Shown: positions 28,811 to 40,647, counted from the stretch's first letter. The stretch is 64,000 nt of DNA from Lactobacillus johnsonii (GCF_013487865.1 NZ_CP047409.1:310001-374000), one strand, 5' to 3'. The notes: generated by a model from the letters alone, not told the origin. Numbers and translations are program-made.

Positions 28811-31800
28811 TTGTTAGGACACGCTGTGAACTACGGTAGTCACCGGACAAGACGTAGCTTCTCTCGAATTAAAGAAGTATTGAAGTTACCTAACTTGACT
28901 GATGTACAAACGCAATCTTACAAGTGGTTTCTTAATGAGGGTATTCGTGAAATGTTTGACGACATTATGCCGATTTCAGACTTTTCAGGAAAACTTTCTT
29001 TAGAGTTTGTTGACTACAAGCTTTTGAAACCAAAATACACTCTTGAAGAAGCACGTGATCATGATGCTAATTATTCTGCTCCTCTTCATGTAACTTTGAA
29101 GTTAACTAATCATGAAACGGGAGAAATCAAGACTCAAGATGTCTTCTTTGGGGAATTCCCATTAATGACTGATTCAGGTACTTTCGTTATTAATGGTGCT
29201 GAGAGAGTTATCGTTTCTCAGCTTGTTAGATCTCCTGGTGTTTACTACAATTCAGATTTTGATAAAAATGGTCGCCAAATTTTCGGTGCTACAGTTATTC
29301 CTAACCGTGGTGCATGGCTTGAATATGAAACTGATTCAAAAGATTTAGCTTATGTTCGTATTGATCGTACTCGTAAGCTTCCTTTAACTGTTTTAATTCG
29401 TGCTTTAGGATTTGGCTCTGATAGTGAAATTGCGGATATGTTTGGTGAAAGTGACTCACTTCGTTTCACTTTAGAAAAAGATATCCACAAGAATCCTGCT
29501 GATTCTCGCGTTGCAGAAGCATTAAAGGATATTTATGAAAGACTACGTCCAGGTGAACCTAAGACAACTGATTCATCTCGCTCACTTTTATATGCTAGAT
29601 TCTTTGATCCAAGAAGATATGATTTAGCTCCAGTTGGTCGTTATAAGATCAATAAGAAACTTTCTTTAAAGAATCGTTTACTAAGACAAACTTTAGCTGA
29701 AACTTTAGCTGATCCTGATACTGGTGAAATCATTGCTAAAAAGGGTGACGTTGTTACCCATGAACTTCTTGATAAATTATCACCTTACTTAGATCGTGAT
29801 GACTTCAAGATGGTAACTTATGAACCTTCAAAGGAAGGCGTGTTACCTGATCCAGTAACAGTTCAAGAAATTAAGGTATATTCTAAAGTTGATCCTGAAC
29901 GTGTAGTTAAATTAATGTCTAACGGCCACATTGCAGATGATGTTAAACATTTAACTCCTGCTGATGTATTGGCATCAATTAACTACTTCTTCGATCTTCA
30001 AGATAATATCGGTACTACTGATGATATTGACCACTTAGGTAACCGTCGTATTCGTCGTGTAGGGGAATTACTTCAAAACCAATTTAGAATTGGTTTAGCA
30101 AGAATGGAACGTGTTGTACGTGAAAGAATGTCCATTCAAGATATTTCTACTGTTACACCACAACAATTAATCAATATTCGTCCTGTTGTTGCTTCAGTTA
30201 AGGAATTCTTTGGTTCATCACAATTATCACAATTTATGGATCAAAACAACCCACTTGGTGAGTTAACCCACAAGCGTCGTATGTCAGCCTTAGGACCTGG
30301 CGGTTTATCTCGTGACCGTGCTGGATATGAAGTTCGTGACGTGCACTATACTCACTATGGTCGTTTATGTCCTATTGAAACTCCTGAAGGACCTAATATC
30401 GGTTTGATTAACTCTTTGGCAACTTACGCTATTGTTAACAAGTATGGTTTCATTGAAACACCATACCGTCGTGTTTCTTGGGATACTCACAAGGTTACCG
30501 ACAAGATCGACTACTTAACTGCTGATGTAGAAGATAATTACATCATTGCTGGTGCGAACGCTCGCTTAAATGAAGATGGTTCTTTCAAAGATAAGATTGT
30601 CTTAGCCCGTCATAAGGAAGATAACCTAGAAGTTACTCCTGATAAGATCGACTACATGGACGTTATTCCTAAACAAGTAGTTTCAGTAACGTCTGCATGT
30701 ATTCCTTTCCTTGAAAACGACGACTCTAACCGTGCTTTGATGGGGGCTAACCACCAACGTCAAGCTGTTCCATTGATTAATCCACATGCACCACTTGTTG
30801 GTACTGGTATGGAATATCGTGCAGCCCATGACTCAGGGGATGCATTACTTGCTAAAGCTCCTGGTGTAGTTGAATATGTTGATGCAAACGAAATTAGAAT
30901 TAGAAGAGACGATGATACTTTAGACAAGTATGTTCTTGAAAAATTCCGTCGTTCAAACGCAACTAAGAACTACAACCAAACTCCAGCGGTTAAGCAAGGC
31001 GAACGTGTAGTTGCAGATGAAGTTATTGCTGATGGTCCATCAATGGAAAACGGCGAATTAGCTCTAGGTCAAAACCCAATTATTGCATTCTTGACTTGGA
31101 ACATGTACAACTATGAAGATGCCGTTATGATTTCTGAACGTATGGTTAAAGATGATGTCTACACTTCTATTCATATTGAAGATTATGAATCAGAAGCACG
31201 CGATACTAAGTTAGGACCGGAAGAAATCACACGTGAAATTCCAAATGTCGGTGAAGATGCACTTAAAGACCTCAATGAAGAAGGTATTGTTCGCATTGGT
31301 GCTGAAGTTCAAGATGGCGACATTTTAGTTGGTAAAGTAACTCCTAAAGGTGTGACTGAATTATCAGCTGAAGAACGTTTACTTCACGCTATCTTTGGTG
31401 AAAAAGCTCGTGAAGTTCGTGATACTTCCTTGCGTGTACCTCACGGTGGTGGCGGTATTGTTCAAAACGTTCAAGTCTTTACTCGTGAAGCAGGCGATGA
31501 ATTACCACCTGGTGTAAATAAGATGGTTCGTGTTTACATCGTTCAAAAACGTAAGATCCAAGTTGGTGACAAGATGTCTGGTCGTCACGGAAACAAGGGT
31601 ACTATTGCTTTGGTTTGTCCTGAAGAAGATATGCCATATTTACCAGATGGTCGTCCGGTAGACATTTGTTTGAACCCAATGGGTGTGCCTTCTCGTATGA
31701 ATATTGGACAGGTTCTTGAATTACACTTAGGTATTGCTGCTAAACAGCTTGGTATTCACGTTGCTACTCCAGTATTTGATGGTGCTTCTGAAGATGATAT

Positions 31801-32440
31801 GTGGAATATGGTCCGTGAAGCTGGTATTGGAAAAGATGGTAAAACTGTTCTTTACGATGGACGTACTGGTGAACCATTCCATAACCGTGTTTCAGTAGGG
31901 GTTATGTACTACTTGAAATTAGCTCACATGGTTGATGATAAGATCCACGCACGTTCAATTGGGCCTTACTCACTTGTTACTCAACAACCACTTGGTGGTA
32001 AAGCACAATTTGGTGGTCAGCGTTTTGGTGAAATGGAAGTTTGGGCTCTTGAAGCTTATGGTGCTGCCTACACTCTACAAGAAATCTTAACTTACAAGTC
32101 AGATGACGTTGTAGGTCGTGTTAAGGCATATGAGGCTATTGTTAAGGGTGAAAAAATTCCAAAACCTGGTGTTCCAGAATCATTCCGTGTTCTTGTGAAA
32201 GAATTACAATCTCTTGGTTTGGATATCAAGGTCTTAGATATGGATCATAAAGAAATTGAATTGCGTGATATGGATGATGATTCTAACGATCACTTCAATA
32301 TCGATACTTTATCTAAACTTGCTGAACAACAAGAAAAGAAGAAGTTAGCTGAAGAAGCTGCAAAAAAGGACGATAAGTCAGATGAACCTGTAGATGAGAG
32401 TGATTCTTCAACTTCATCTGATGACAAGGTTTCTAAGTAA
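28811..32440 (+). CDS. rpoB: DNA-directed RNA polymerase subunit beta
   Basis: The catalytic beta subunit of RNA polymerase, about 1,209 residues. Visible landmarks are the rifampicin region [31 protein letters not shown], the [17 protein letters not shown] segment, the catalytic-lysine region [12 protein letters not shown], and the C-terminal [24 protein letters not shown]. The tail is acidic and lysine/serine-rich (last ~45 residues). The start is taken at TTG 28811 because AAGAAAGG ends nine bases before it and the protein then begins MLGHAVNYG as in relatives. ATG 28802 is in frame but directly abuts the ribosome site. rpoC follows after 17 bases. Confidence 0.96.
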   Translation: MLGHAVNYGSHRTRRSFSRIKEVLKLPNLTDVQTQSYKWFLNEGIREMFDDIMPISDFSGKLSLEFVDYKLLKPKYTLEEARDHDANYSAPLHVTLKLTNHETGEIKTQDVFFGEFPLMTDSGTFVINGAERVIVSQLVRSPGVYYNSDFDKNGRQIFGATVIPNRGAWLEYETDSKDLAYVRIDRTRKLPLTVLIRALGFGSDSEIADMFGESDSLRFTLEKDIHKNPADSRVAEALKDIYERLRPGEPKTTDSSRSLLYARFFDPRRYDLAPVGRYKINKKLSLKNRLLRQTLAETLADPDTGEIIAKKGDVVTHELLDKLSPYLDRDDFKMVTYEPSKEGVLPDPVTVQEIKVYSKVDPERVVKLMSNGHIADDVKHLTPADVLASINYFFDLQDNIGTTDDIDHLGNRRIRRVGELLQNQFRIGLARMERVVRERMSIQDISTVTPQQLINIRPVVASVKEFFGSSQLSQFMDQNNPLGELTHKRRMSALGPGGLSRDRAGYEVRDVHYTHYGRLCPIETPEGPNIGLINSLATYAIVNKYGFIETPYRRVSWDTHKVTDKIDYLTADVEDNYIIAGANARLNEDGSFKDKIVLARHKEDNLEVTPDKIDYMDVIPKQVVSVTSACIPFLENDDSNRALMGANHQRQAVPLINPHAPLVGTGMEYRAAHDSGDALLAKAPGVVEYVDANEIRIRRDDDTLDKYVLEKFRRSNATKNYNQTPAVKQGERVVADEVIADGPSMENGELALGQNPIIAFLTWNMYNYEDAVMISERMVKDDVYTSIHIEDYESEARDTKLGPEEITREIPNVGEDALKDLNEEGIVRIGAEVQDGDILVGKVTPKGVTELSAEERLLHAIFGEKAREVRDTSLRVPHGGGGIVQNVQVFTREAGDELPPGVNKMVRVYIVQKRKIQVGDKMSGRHGNKGTIALVCPEEDMPYLPDGRPVDICLNPMGVPSRMNIGQVLELHLGIAAKQLGIHVATPVFDGASEDDMWNMVREAGIGKDGKTVLYDGRTGEPFHNRVSVGVMYYLKLAHMVDDKIHARSIGPYSLVTQQPLGGKAQFGGQRFGEMEVWALEAYGAAYTLQEILTYKSDDVVGRVKAYEAIVKGEKIPKPGVPESFRVLVKELQSLGLDIKVLDMDHKEIELRDMDDDSNDHFNIDTLSKLAEQQEKKKLAEEAAKKDDKSDEPVDESDSSTSSDDKVSK

Positions 32441-32457
32441 TATAGGAGGTTAAACTT

Positions 32458-35400
32458 TTGATCGACGTAAATAAGTTTGAAAGTATGCAAATCGGTTTGG
32501 CTTCTCCAAACAAGATCAGAAGTTGGTCTTATGGTGAAGTTAAAAAACCAGAAACTATCAACTATCGTACTTTGAAGCCAGAAAAAGATGGTTTGTTCGA
32601 TGAAAGAATCTTCGGGCCAACTAAAGACTGGTCTTGTGCTTGTGGTAAGTACAAGGGTATTCGCTACCGTGGCATTGTTTGTGATAGATGTGGTGTTGAA
32701 GTTACTTCTGCTAAGGTAAGAAGAGAACGTATGGGTCACATTGAACTAGCTGCACCAGTTTCACATATCTGGTATTTCAAAGGTATCCCTTCACGTATGG
32801 GATTAGTCTTAGATATTTCACCTCGTGCATTGGAAGAAGTAATTTATTTTGCTGCTTACATTGTTATCGATGCAGGTGATACTGATCTTGAAGATAAGCA
32901 ACTTTTAACAGAAGCTGAATATCGTGAAAAGAAAGCGAAATTCGGTGATCGTTTTGAAGCCAAAATGGGTGCTGAAGCTGTGAAAGAACTTCTAGAACAA
33001 GTAGATATTGATAAAGAAGTTCATGAATTAAAAGAAGAATTAAAGACTGCTACTGGTCAAAAGAGAACTCGGGCTATCAGAAGATTGGACATCTTGGATG
33101 CCTTTAAGAATTCAGGTAACAAGCCTTCATGGATGGTTATGGATTGTATTCCTGTTATTCCACCAGACTTGAGACCAATGGTTCAACTTGATGGTGGACG
33201 TTTCGCAACTTCTGACTTGAACGATTTATACAGACGTGTAATCAACCGTAACAATCGTTTAAAGAGATTGTTAGACTTAAATGCACCAAGAATTATCGTT
33301 CAAAACGAAAAGCGTATGCTTCAAGAAGCAGTTGACGCATTAATTGACAACGGTAGACGTGGACGTCCAGTTGTCGGACCAGGTAATCGTCCTCTTAAAT
33401 CTCTTTCTCACATGTTAAAGGGTAAGCAAGGACGTTTCCGTCAAAACTTACTTGGTAAACGTGTTGACTACTCAGGTCGTTCAGTTATCGATGTTTCACC
33501 TGAATTAAAGTTTTACCAATGTGGTGTGCCACGTCCAATGGCTCTAGAATTATTTAAGCCATTTGTAATGCACGAATTAGTAAAACGTGGTTTAGCATCT
33601 AACATTAAGAATGCTAAGCGTAAGATTGACCGTGAAGATGATGATATCTGGGATATCTTAGAAGATGTAATTAAAGAAAGACCAGTTCTTTTAAACCGTG
33701 CACCTACTCTTCACCGTTTAGGTATTCAAGCCTTTGAACCAGTTCTGGTACCTGGTAAATCAATTCGTCTTCACCCACTTGCTTGTGAAGCTTACAATGC
33801 CGACTTTGATGGTGACCAGATGGCCATTCATGTTCCATTATCTGATGAAGCTGTAGCAGAATCACGTTTACTGATGCTTGCTGCTCACCATATCTTAGCT
33901 CCTAAGGATGGTAAGCCAATCGTTACACCTTCTCAGGATATTGTTTTGGGTAACTACTGGTTAACTCAAGCAGAGCGTGGTCGTGAAGGTGAGGGAATGA
34001 TCTTTGATTCACCAGCCGAAGCAGCTATTGCATATGCAAATGGTGATATTCACTATCATACTCGTATTGGTTTAGCAGCTGATTCAATGCCAGAAAAGCC
34101 ATGGCCAAAAGGCTATGAACATGGAATTTTTGTAACTACTTATGGTAAACTAGTTTTCAATCAAATTTTCCCTAAGGATTTCTACTACATTAATGATCCA
34201 ACTCAAGAAAATCTTACTCACCCAGTAGATGAAAGATACTTCTTACAGCCAGGTGAAGATATCCATGAAAAGCTTGATAATATGAAGCTTGGTCAAGCCT
34301 TTAAGAAGGGATTCTTGTCAGATTCTATTGCTCAAATCTACAAGGATTACAAAGTTCAAAGAACTTCTGATTTCTTGGATGATTTGAAGGAACTAGGCTA
34401 CACTGTATGTACTACTTCTGGTTTAACTATCGGTGTTGAAGATATTCCTACAATTAGTGATAAAGATGATATTGTAGCAGAAGCTCGTAAGAAAGTTGAT
34501 GTTGTTTCTAAGCAATACCGTCGTGGTTTGATCACTGATGAAGAAAGACATGATCGAGTAATTAGTATTTGGAATAATTGTAAAGACATTGTTCAAAATG
34601 AAATTGCTCAAATTCATGCACCAAGAAACCCAATTACAATCATGGCCGATTCTGGTGCTCGTGGTAACATTTCTAACTTTACTCAGCTTGCTGGTATGCG
34701 TGGCTTGATGGCCGCTCCTAACGGAGGAATGATGGAAATTCCTGTTACTTCAAACTTCCGTGAAGGTTTGTCTGTTTTGGAAATGTTCATGTCTACTCAC
34801 GGTGCTCGTAAGGGTATGACGGATACCGCCTTGAAGACTGCCAACTCTGGTTACTTAACTCGTCGTTTGGTAGACGTAGCTCAAGATGTCATTATTCGTG
34901 AAGAAGATTGTGGCACTGATCGTGGTTTAACTGTTCACGCAATTACTGAAGGCGATGAAATGATTGAACCATTATTTGACCGTTTAGTTGGTCGCTACAC
35001 TTCTAAGAGTGTTTACGATCCAGAAACTCATGAAGTGATTTGTCCAGCTGATGTCTTAATGGACGAAGATATGGCTCATAAGATCGTTGATGCTGGAGTT
35101 ACTGAAGTAACAATTCGTTCCGTCTTTACTTGCAACACTCAACATGGTGTATGTAAGAAATGTTACGGTATGAACCTTGCTACTGGTGACGATGTTGAAG
35201 TTGGTGAAGCAGTTGGTACTGTTGCTGCTCAATCAATTGGTGAACCTGGTACTCAGTTAACTATGCGTAATTTCCACAACGGTGGTGTTGCTGGTGCCGC
35301 AGATATTACTCAAGGTTTACCTCGTGTTCAAGAGTTGTTTGAAGCTCGTAATCCTAAAGGTCGTGCTACAATTTCTGAAGTAACTGGTGAAGTAACTTCA

Positions 35401-36129
35401 ATTGAAGAAGATCCAGCAGAACACACTCGTCAAATTACTGTTAAGGGACAAACTGATACCCGTACTTATGACGTACCATATACTGCCTCAGTAGCAGTTG
35501 CTGAAGGCGATCACGTTGTACGTGGAGATAAGTTAACTCTTGGTTCTATCGATCCTAAGGAATTGATTCGTGTACGTGATGCATTGACTACCGAAAAATA
35601 CATTCTAAGTGAAATTCAAAAAGCTTATAGAATGCAGGGTGTAGAAATTGCCGACAAACACGTTGAAGTTATGGCACGTCAAATGCTTCAAAAGGTTCGT
35701 ATTCTTGACCCAGGTGAAACTGATATCTTACCAGGTGAATTGATGGATATTGGTGAATTTAAGGCAAGAAACCGTGAAGTAATTATTTCCGGTGGTATTC
35801 CTGCTACTGCACAAAGCGTAATTCTTGGTATTACCAAGGCCGCTCTTGAAACTAATAGTTTCTTATCTGCAGCTTCATTCCAGGAAACTACTCGTGTTCT
35901 TACTGATGCTTCTATTCGCGGCAAGAACGATCCATTACTTGGTCTTAAGGAAAATGTTATTATTGGTAAGATTATTCCTGCAGGTACTGGTATGCCAGTT
36001 TACCGTGAAATGGAACCTAAAGTTGATGTTCCTGAAGATGAAAAGAAAAAGTCAGTTTATTCTATAGCTGATATTGAAAAGAAATTAGCTGCAGCTGATG
36101 CAGAGAAAGACAATGGTTCAGCTGACTAA
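32458..36129 (+). CDS. rpoC: DNA-directed RNA polymerase subunit beta'
   Basis: The other half of the polymerase active centre, 1,223 residues. The N-terminal zinc ribbon is CACGKYKG...CDRCG (about 60-78). The Mg-chelating loop is NADFDGDQ with D449, D451 and D453. The bridge-helix region ([20 protein letters not shown]), the trigger-loop region, and a second zinc site with [13 protein letters not shown] are also present. Translation starts with TTG behind a strong AGGAGG eight bases upstream. It is cotranscribed with rpoB and ends at a terminator shared with the convergent prepilin peptidase gene. Confidence 0.97.
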   Translation: MIDVNKFESMQIGLASPNKIRSWSYGEVKKPETINYRTLKPEKDGLFDERIFGPTKDWSCACGKYKGIRYRGIVCDRCGVEVTSAKVRRERMGHIELAAPVSHIWYFKGIPSRMGLVLDISPRALEEVIYFAAYIVIDAGDTDLEDKQLLTEAEYREKKAKFGDRFEAKMGAEAVKELLEQVDIDKEVHELKEELKTATGQKRTRAIRRLDILDAFKNSGNKPSWMVMDCIPVIPPDLRPMVQLDGGRFATSDLNDLYRRVINRNNRLKRLLDLNAPRIIVQNEKRMLQEAVDALIDNGRRGRPVVGPGNRPLKSLSHMLKGKQGRFRQNLLGKRVDYSGRSVIDVSPELKFYQCGVPRPMALELFKPFVMHELVKRGLASNIKNAKRKIDREDDDIWDILEDVIKERPVLLNRAPTLHRLGIQAFEPVLVPGKSIRLHPLACEAYNADFDGDQMAIHVPLSDEAVAESRLLMLAAHHILAPKDGKPIVTPSQDIVLGNYWLTQAERGREGEGMIFDSPAEAAIAYANGDIHYHTRIGLAADSMPEKPWPKGYEHGIFVTTYGKLVFNQIFPKDFYYINDPTQENLTHPVDERYFLQPGEDIHEKLDNMKLGQAFKKGFLSDSIAQIYKDYKVQRTSDFLDDLKELGYTVCTTSGLTIGVEDIPTISDKDDIVAEARKKVDVVSKQYRRGLITDEERHDRVISIWNNCKDIVQNEIAQIHAPRNPITIMADSGARGNISNFTQLAGMRGLMAAPNGGMMEIPVTSNFREGLSVLEMFMSTHGARKGMTDTALKTANSGYLTRRLVDVAQDVIIREEDCGTDRGLTVHAITEGDEMIEPLFDRLVGRYTSKSVYDPETHEVICPADVLMDEDMAHKIVDAGVTEVTIRSVFTCNTQHGVCKKCYGMNLATGDDVEVGEAVGTVAAQSIGEPGTQLTMRNFHNGGVAGAADITQGLPRVQELFEARNPKGRATISEVTGEVTSIEEDPAEHTRQITVKGQTDTRTYDVPYTASVAVAEGDHVVRGDKLTLGSIDPKELIRVRDALTTEKYILSEIQKAYRMQGVEIADKHVEVMARQMLQKVRILDPGETDILPGELMDIGEFKARNREVIISGGIPATAQSVILGITKAALETNSFLSAASFQETTRVLTDASIRGKNDPLLGLKENVIIGKIIPAGTGMPVYREMEPKVDVPEDEKKKSVYSIADIEKKLAAADAEKDNGSAD

Positions 36130-36159
36130 TCGTCCTTTCAAAACTTAAACATTTGTGTT

Positions 36160-36197
36160 AAAAAAGCCTATTTGTGTAAAAACGAGTAGGCTTTTTG
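36160..36197. terminator. Terminator between rpoC and the convergent gene
   Basis: The stem AAAAAGCCTA/TAGGCTTTTT has A and T tracts on either side, so it can act in both directions. It ends six bases before the stop of the - strand gene. Confidence 0.82.
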
Positions 36198-36202
36198 TGT
36201 TA

Positions 36203-36874
36203 TTAGAGAAAATTATAAAATATAAGGCTTAAAAAAATAAAAGGAACAAAGGGATATGTGTTCCGTTTGTCACCAACTATATGATTAATAAGTAAAAAAA
36301 TAGAAGCTAAAAGAAAAATATATTGTGCAGTATAAAAATCATAGTAAAAAATTAGAATAACAAAAATGATTGTATCACCATAGCCGAATTTATTTTTTAA
36401 ATTCATTATTAAAAAAATTAAAATTATAGCAAATATTAATATCCATTCTATTAACTCGTAGTTTAAAAAGGCACGATTAAGAACGACGATAGAAATTAAG
36501 GGGAAAAGGAGAGAAATAGGAAAAGAGTGGTCAAAATAATCAAAGATACTAATTAGGAAAATAAAGGTAATGAATAAATAGGAAGATTGATCAAGATAGG
36601 GATTTAAGGGCAAAAATGCAAGACCGCCAAGTAGTTCACAATATAATGCTTCTATAGGAATAGGTGCCTTGCAGAAAAAGCAATGTCCCTTATATCGTAT
36701 AAATGAAAATATAGGAATTTGATTAAGAAGGGTAAGAGGAATTTTGCAACTATCGCAGTGAGATTTCTCCAAGATAAAATTTTCCTGTTCAAAACGTTGT
36801 ACGATTACTAACAAGTGGGAACCGATGATAGTTCCGAATATAAAATTAAGTCCATAAATGAATAATGTTGGCAT
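36203..36874 (-). CDS. Prepilin peptidase, A24 family (ComC/PilD-like)
   Basis: A polytopic membrane aspartyl protease that cleaves, and in many cases N-methylates, type IV-prepilin-like leader peptides such as those of the ComG competence pilus. The 223 residues show the N-terminal cytoplasmic zinc-type region with CDSC and CFFC (about 40-70) and roughly six later helices. The two catalytic Asp contexts are present: one in FDYFDHSFP and the second in the GYGD motif. GGAGG lies about seven bases before the ATG. It stands alone between rpoC and rpsL and is oriented against both operons. No other com gene is in the window. The AT content is high, even for this genome. Confidence 0.85.
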   Translation of the reverse strand: MPTLFIYGLNFIFGTIIGSHLLVIVQRFEQENFILEKSHCDSCKIPLTLLNQIPIFSFIRYKGHCFFCKAPIPIEALYCELLGGLAFLPLNPYLDQSSYLFITFIFLISIFDYFDHSFPISLLFPLISIVVLNRAFLNYELIEWILIFAIILIFLIMNLKNKFGYGDTIIFVILIFYYDFYTAQYIFLLASIFLLINHIVGDKRNTYPFVPFIFLSLIFYNFL

Positions 36875-36926
36875 TTTTTACCTCCAATATTTATATACGC
36901 AAAATCAAAAAAAGTTTTTTAAATTG

Positions 36927-36955
36927 TTTACTGAATTAAAAAATCATGTTACACT
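36927..36955 (+). promoter_or_regulatory. Promoter of the rpsL-rpsG-fusA operon
   Basis: TTTACT (36927-36932), a 17-base spacer and TACACT (36950-36955) with a TG extension. Confidence 0.65.
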
Positions 36956-36981
36956 AGCCATTGTGCTATTAAAAACATGAT

Positions 36982-37013
36982 GTCCGTGAGGTCAGAAAAG
37001 AAACTCCCGGATG
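36982..37013 (+). promoter_or_regulatory. Hairpin in the rpsL leader
   Basis: TCCGTGAG (about 36982-36989) pairs with CTCCCGGA (about 37005-37013) apart from one mismatch, around an A-rich loop, and sits 20 bases before the rpsL ribosome site. It may be a ribosomal-protein binding site for feedback control, as known for str operons; this is inference. Confidence 0.45.
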
Positions 37014-37040
37014 TGTGAACAATTTTAGGAGGAAATTTTA

Positions 37041-37448
37041 ATGCCAACAATTAACCAATTGGTTAGAAAAGGCCGTCACTCAAAGACGACTAAATCTGAT
37101 TCACCAGCTTTAAACTATGCTTACAACAGCATGAAGAAAAAGATGAACTACAACCCAGCACCTCAAATGCGTGGAGTTGCAACTCGTGTAGGTACTATGA
37201 CACCTAAGAAGCCTAACTCAGCTTTACGTAAGTACGCTCGTGTTCGTCTTTCAAACTTAATTGAAGTTACTGCTTACATCCCTGGTATTGGTCACAACTT
37301 ACAAGAACACTCCGTTGTTTTAATTCGTGGTGGTCGTGTAAAGGACCTTCCTGGTGTTCGTTACCACATCATTCGTGGTGCTTTGGATACTGCAGGTGTT
37401 GATGGTAGAAAACAAGGCCGTTCTAAGTACGGTGCTAAAAAGGGTTAA
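37041..37448 (+). CDS. rpsL: 30S ribosomal protein S12
   Basis: S12 sits at the decoding centre and affects accuracy. The 135 residues contain the decoding loop [13 protein letters not shown] and the second loop [13 protein letters not shown]. Both lysines whose substitution gives streptomycin resistance are wild type. AGGAGG precedes the ATG by about eight bases. It is the first gene of the rpsL-rpsG-fusA (str) operon, which here lacks tuf. Confidence 0.98.
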   Translation: MPTINQLVRKGRHSKTTKSDSPALNYAYNSMKKKMNYNPAPQMRGVATRVGTMTPKKPNSALRKYARVRLSNLIEVTAYIPGIGHNLQEHSVVLIRGGRVKDLPGVRYHIIRGALDTAGVDGRKQGRSKYGAKKG

Positions 37449-37471
37449 ACAGTTAATAGGAGGGACTACTA

Positions 37472-37942
37472 ATGCCTAGAAAAGGTAATATTGCTAAGAG
37501 AGATGTTTTAGCAGATCCAGTTTACAACTCTAAATTGGTTACTAAGTTAATTAACCACTTAATGATTGATGGTAAGAAAGCAAAGGCATCTTCAATTCTT
37601 TACGATGCTTTTGGTATTATTCAAGATAAGACTGGTAAGGAACCAGTTGAAGTTTTTGAAGAAGCAATGAACAATGTTATGCCAGTTTTGGAAGTTAAAG
37701 CTCGCCGTATCGGTGGTTCTAACTACCAAATCCCAGTTGAAGTTCGTCCAGAAAGAAGAACTACTCTTGGCTTAAGATGGCTTGTTTCATACGCACGTTT
37801 ACGTAATGAACATACTATGGATGAACGTCTTGCAAACGAAATTATGGATGCTGCTAACAACACTGGTTCAGCAGTTAAGAAACGTGAAGACGTCCACAGA
37901 ATGGCAGAAGCAAACCGTGCATTTGCTCACTACCGCTTCTAA
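37472..37942 (+). CDS. rpsG: 30S ribosomal protein S7
   Basis: A primary 16S rRNA-binding protein that starts assembly of the 30S head; in E. coli it also represses the str operon. The 156-residue length is normal. It begins [28 protein letters not shown] and has [23 protein letters not shown], the S7 signature. AGGAGG is about eight bases before the ATG. It lies 23 bases after rpsL and 29 before fusA. Confidence 0.98.
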   Translation: MPRKGNIAKRDVLADPVYNSKLVTKLINHLMIDGKKAKASSILYDAFGIIQDKTGKEPVEVFEEAMNNVMPVLEVKARRIGGSNYQIPVEVRPERRTTLGLRWLVSYARLRNEHTMDERLANEIMDAANNTGSAVKKREDVHRMAEANRAFAHYRF

Positions 37943-37971
37943 TCGTTAGTTTGTAAAAGGAGATTAATCTT

Positions 37972-40068
37972 ATGGCTAACAAACGTGAATTCCCTTTGGA
38001 TAAAACACGTAACATTGGTATCATGGCCCACATCGATGCCGGTAAAACTACTACTACTGAACGTATTTTGTACTATACTGGTAAGATCCACAAAATTGGT
38101 GAAACTCACGAAGGTGACTCACAAATGGACTGGATGGAAGAAGAAAAGGAACGTGGTATCACTATTACTTCCGCAGCTACTACTGCTCAATGGAAGGATT
38201 ACAGAATTAACATTATTGATACCCCAGGACACGTTGACTTCACTATCGAAGTAGAACGTTCACTTCGTGTTCTTGATGGTGCCGTAACTGTTCTTGATGC
38301 TCAAGCTGGTGTTGAACCACAAACTGAAAATGTTTGGCGTCAAGCTGAAACTTACGGTGTTCCTCGTATTGTTTTTGTTAACAAGATGGACAAGATCGGT
38401 GCTGACTTCGATAAGTCTGTTAAATCATTACATGAACGTTTAAACGCAAACGCACAAGCTGTTCAAATGCCTATTGGTTCAGCAGACACTTTTGAAGGTG
38501 TTATTGACTTAATCAACATGGTTGCTGATGTTTATGATGAAGATAAACTTGGTTCAAAATGGGATACTATTCCTGTTCCTGATGAATACAAGGAAGAAGC
38601 TTTAAAACGTCGTAACGAATTAATTGAAGCTGTTGCTGATGTTGATGATGGCATTATGGACAAGTACTTAGGCGGTGAAGAAATTTCTAACGACGAATTA
38701 AAGGCAGCTATCCGTAAAGCTACTTTAAACTTAGAATTCTTCCCAGTTTACGCAGGTTCAGCATTCAAGAACAAGGGTGTTCAAATGATGCTTGATGGTG
38801 TTGTTGATTACTTACCATCACCACTTGACGTAAAACCTTACGTTGCTCATGATCCTAAGACTGGTGACGAAGTTGAACTTATGGCTGACGATAAGAAACC
38901 ATTTGCAGCTTTAGCATTTAAGATTGCAACTGATCCATTTGTTGGTCGTTTAACTTTCATCCGTGTTTACACTGGTTCACTTCAATCAGGTTCTTACGTA
39001 TTAAATGCATCAAAGAACTCTCGTGAACGTGTTGGTCGTTTGCTTCAAATGCACGCTAACTCAAGAACTGAAATTCCAGAAGTATTCTCAGGTGATATCG
39101 CTGGTGCTATTGGTTTGAAGAACACTACTACTGGTGACTCCTTAACTGATCCAGCTCACCCACTTATCTTGGAAAGTTTACAAGTTCCAGATCCAGTTAT
39201 CCAAGTATCTGTTGAACCTAAGTCAAAAGCTGACCGTGATAAGATGGATGTTGCTTTACAAAAGCTTACTGAAGAAGACCCAACTTTCCGTGCTGAAACT
39301 AACCCAGAAACTGGTCAAACTTTGATTTCTGGTATGGGTGAATTACACTTAGACATCATGGTTGAACGTATGAAACGTGAATTTAACGTTGAAGCAACTA
39401 TTGGTGAACCACAAGTTGCTTACCGTGAAACCTTCACTAAGGAAGCTAAAGCACAAGGTAAGTTTGTTCGTCAATCTGGTGGTAAAGGTCAATATGGAGA
39501 TGTTTGGATCGAATTTACTCCAAACGAAGAAGGAAAGGGTTACGAATTCGAAGACGCTATCGTTGGTGGTGTAGTTCCTCGTGAATTTATTCCTTCAGTT
39601 GACCAAGGTTTACAAGAAGCTATGAAGAATGGTGTTCTTGCTGGTTACCCATTAATTGATGTTAAGGCTAAGTTATACGATGGTAGTTACCACGAAGTCG
39701 ACTCATCAGAAGCTGCCTTCAAGGTTGCTGCATCTCTTGCTTTGAGAAATGCTGCTTCTAAGGCTGGTGCCGTTATTCTTGAACCTATCATGAAAGTTCA
39801 AGTAACTACTCCAGAAGAATACCTAGGTGATGTAATGGGTTCAATCACTGCACGCCGTGGTTCTATGGAAGGTATGGAAGATAGAGCTGGTGCTAAAGTA
39901 ATCAACTCATTTGTTCCACTTTCAGAAATGTTTGGTTACGCAACTACTTTGCGTTCATCAACTCAAGGTCGTGGTACATTTACTATGGTATTTGACCACT
40001 ACTCACCAACTCCTAAGTCTATTCAAGCTGACATCATCAAAAAACGTGGTGGCGAAGACGCTGAATAA
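37972..40068 (+). CDS. fusA: Elongation factor G
   Basis: The GTPase that drives translocation and, with RRF, ribosome recycling. The 698 residues have the G motifs AHIDAGKT (19-26), a switch [10 protein letters not shown], and NKMD. Domain II and the later domains III-V follow ([18 protein letters not shown], and [20 protein letters not shown]). The full-length protein has no fusidic-type change that can be judged by eye. AAGGAG precedes the ATG. A strong terminator closes the operon, so S10 operon expression depends on its own promoter. Confidence 0.98.
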   Translation: MANKREFPLDKTRNIGIMAHIDAGKTTTTERILYYTGKIHKIGETHEGDSQMDWMEEEKERGITITSAATTAQWKDYRINIIDTPGHVDFTIEVERSLRVLDGAVTVLDAQAGVEPQTENVWRQAETYGVPRIVFVNKMDKIGADFDKSVKSLHERLNANAQAVQMPIGSADTFEGVIDLINMVADVYDEDKLGSKWDTIPVPDEYKEEALKRRNELIEAVADVDDGIMDKYLGGEEISNDELKAAIRKATLNLEFFPVYAGSAFKNKGVQMMLDGVVDYLPSPLDVKPYVAHDPKTGDEVELMADDKKPFAALAFKIATDPFVGRLTFIRVYTGSLQSGSYVLNASKNSRERVGRLLQMHANSRTEIPEVFSGDIAGAIGLKNTTTGDSLTDPAHPLILESLQVPDPVIQVSVEPKSKADRDKMDVALQKLTEEDPTFRAETNPETGQTLISGMGELHLDIMVERMKREFNVEATIGEPQVAYRETFTKEAKAQGKFVRQSGGKGQYGDVWIEFTPNEEGKGYEFEDAIVGGVVPREFIPSVDQGLQEAMKNGVLAGYPLIDVKAKLYDGSYHEVDSSEAAFKVAASLALRNAASKAGAVILEPIMKVQVTTPEEYLGDVMGSITARRGSMEGMEDRAGAKVINSFVPLSEMFGYATTLRSSTQGRGTFTMVFDHYSPTPKSIQADIIKKRGGEDAE

Positions 40069-40089
40069 TTTTAATTAGAGAGTTAAAGA

Positions 40090-40119
40090 AAAGAGATATC
40101 GAAGGATATCTCTTTTTTT
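40090..40119 (+). terminator. Intrinsic terminator after fusA
   Basis: The perfect 11-bp stem AAAGAGATATC/GATATCTCTTT with loop GAAG is followed by T. Confidence 0.93.
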
Positions 40120-40151
40120 GTACAAAAAATAAAATAAAATGCTGAGAAAGC

Positions 40152-40180
40152 TTGCTATTTAAGGAAAGACACAGTACAAT
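40152..40180 (+). promoter_or_regulatory. Promoter of the S10-spc-alpha operon
   Basis: TTGCTA (40152-40157), exactly 17 bases and TACAAT (40175-40180). Confidence 0.75.
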
Positions 40181-40186
40181 AGTAAA

Positions 40187-40320
40187 CGTGCGAAAATATT
40201 GGAGGGGTATTACCCCATGCACAAAAGCAATGCTTTGACGCAAAAGGTTGCGGCACACCAGGCTGCATTGCCACAGAGGTGAGTCGGTAATTTTTGCCGA
40301 GCTAGTCATCTTTTAAAGAA
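40187..40320 (+). promoter_or_regulatory. Structured leader of the S10 operon
   Basis: About 150 bases of leader RNA with nested pairing. GTGC/GCAC (40188-40191 with 40219-40222) encloses GGGG-tatta-CCCC (40204-40216). GCAATGC/GCATTGC (40227-40233 with 40265-40271) encloses CGCAA/TTGCG (40239-40243 with 40248-40252). TCGG/CCGA (about 40283-40299) follows. No terminator T run is visible, so any control would act on translation or by a protein-dependent mechanism. In gamma-proteobacteria L4 represses its operon through such a leader; whether L4 binds here is unknown. Confidence 0.6.
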
Positions 40321-40338
40321 GACGAAGGAGGTTATTAG

Positions 40339-40647
40339 ATGGCAAGTCAACAAATTCGTATTAGATTAAAGTCATACGAACATGGTATTCTCGATGAATC
40401 AGCTGCTAAGATTGTAGCTACTGCTGAAAGAACAGGCGCACAAATTTCTGGTCCTGTTCCACTACCTACGGAAAGAACTTTATTCACTGTTTTACGTTCA
40501 CCACACAAGAACAAGGATTCACGTGAACAATTTGAAATCCGTACACACAAGCGTTTAATTGATATTTTGAATCCAACACCTAAGACTGTTGATTCATTAA
40601 TGAAGCTTGATTTACCAAGCGGCGTTGATATCGAGATTAAATTATAA
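40339..40647 (+). CDS. rpsJ: 30S ribosomal protein S10
   Basis: A 30S head protein that also serves as NusE in antitermination. The 102 residues contain the S10 signature around [39 protein letters not shown]. It is the first gene of a continuous run of about 30 ribosomal and associated genes, all on the + strand with short gaps. The ribosome site is AAGGAGG, eight bases upstream. Confidence 0.98.
   Translation: MASQQIRIRLKSYEHGILDESAAKIVATAERTGAQISGPVPLPTERTLFTVLRSPHKNKDSREQFEIRTHKRLIDILNPTPKTVDSLMKLDLPSGVDIEIKL

Noticed and set aside
32290..32739. 149-residue ORF on the - strand across the rpoB/rpoC junction
   Set aside because: A shadow of two strongly coding genes; the sequence is low-complexity serine/phenylalanine from the acidic tail of RpoB read backwards.
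37041..37448. Streptomycin-resistance changes in S12
   Set aside because: Both lysines in KKPNSALRK and RVKDLPG are wild type.
40037..40309. 90-residue ORF on the - strand opposite the S10 leader
   Set aside because: It runs antisense through the fusA end, its terminator and the structured leader, with no ribosome site or family resemblance.
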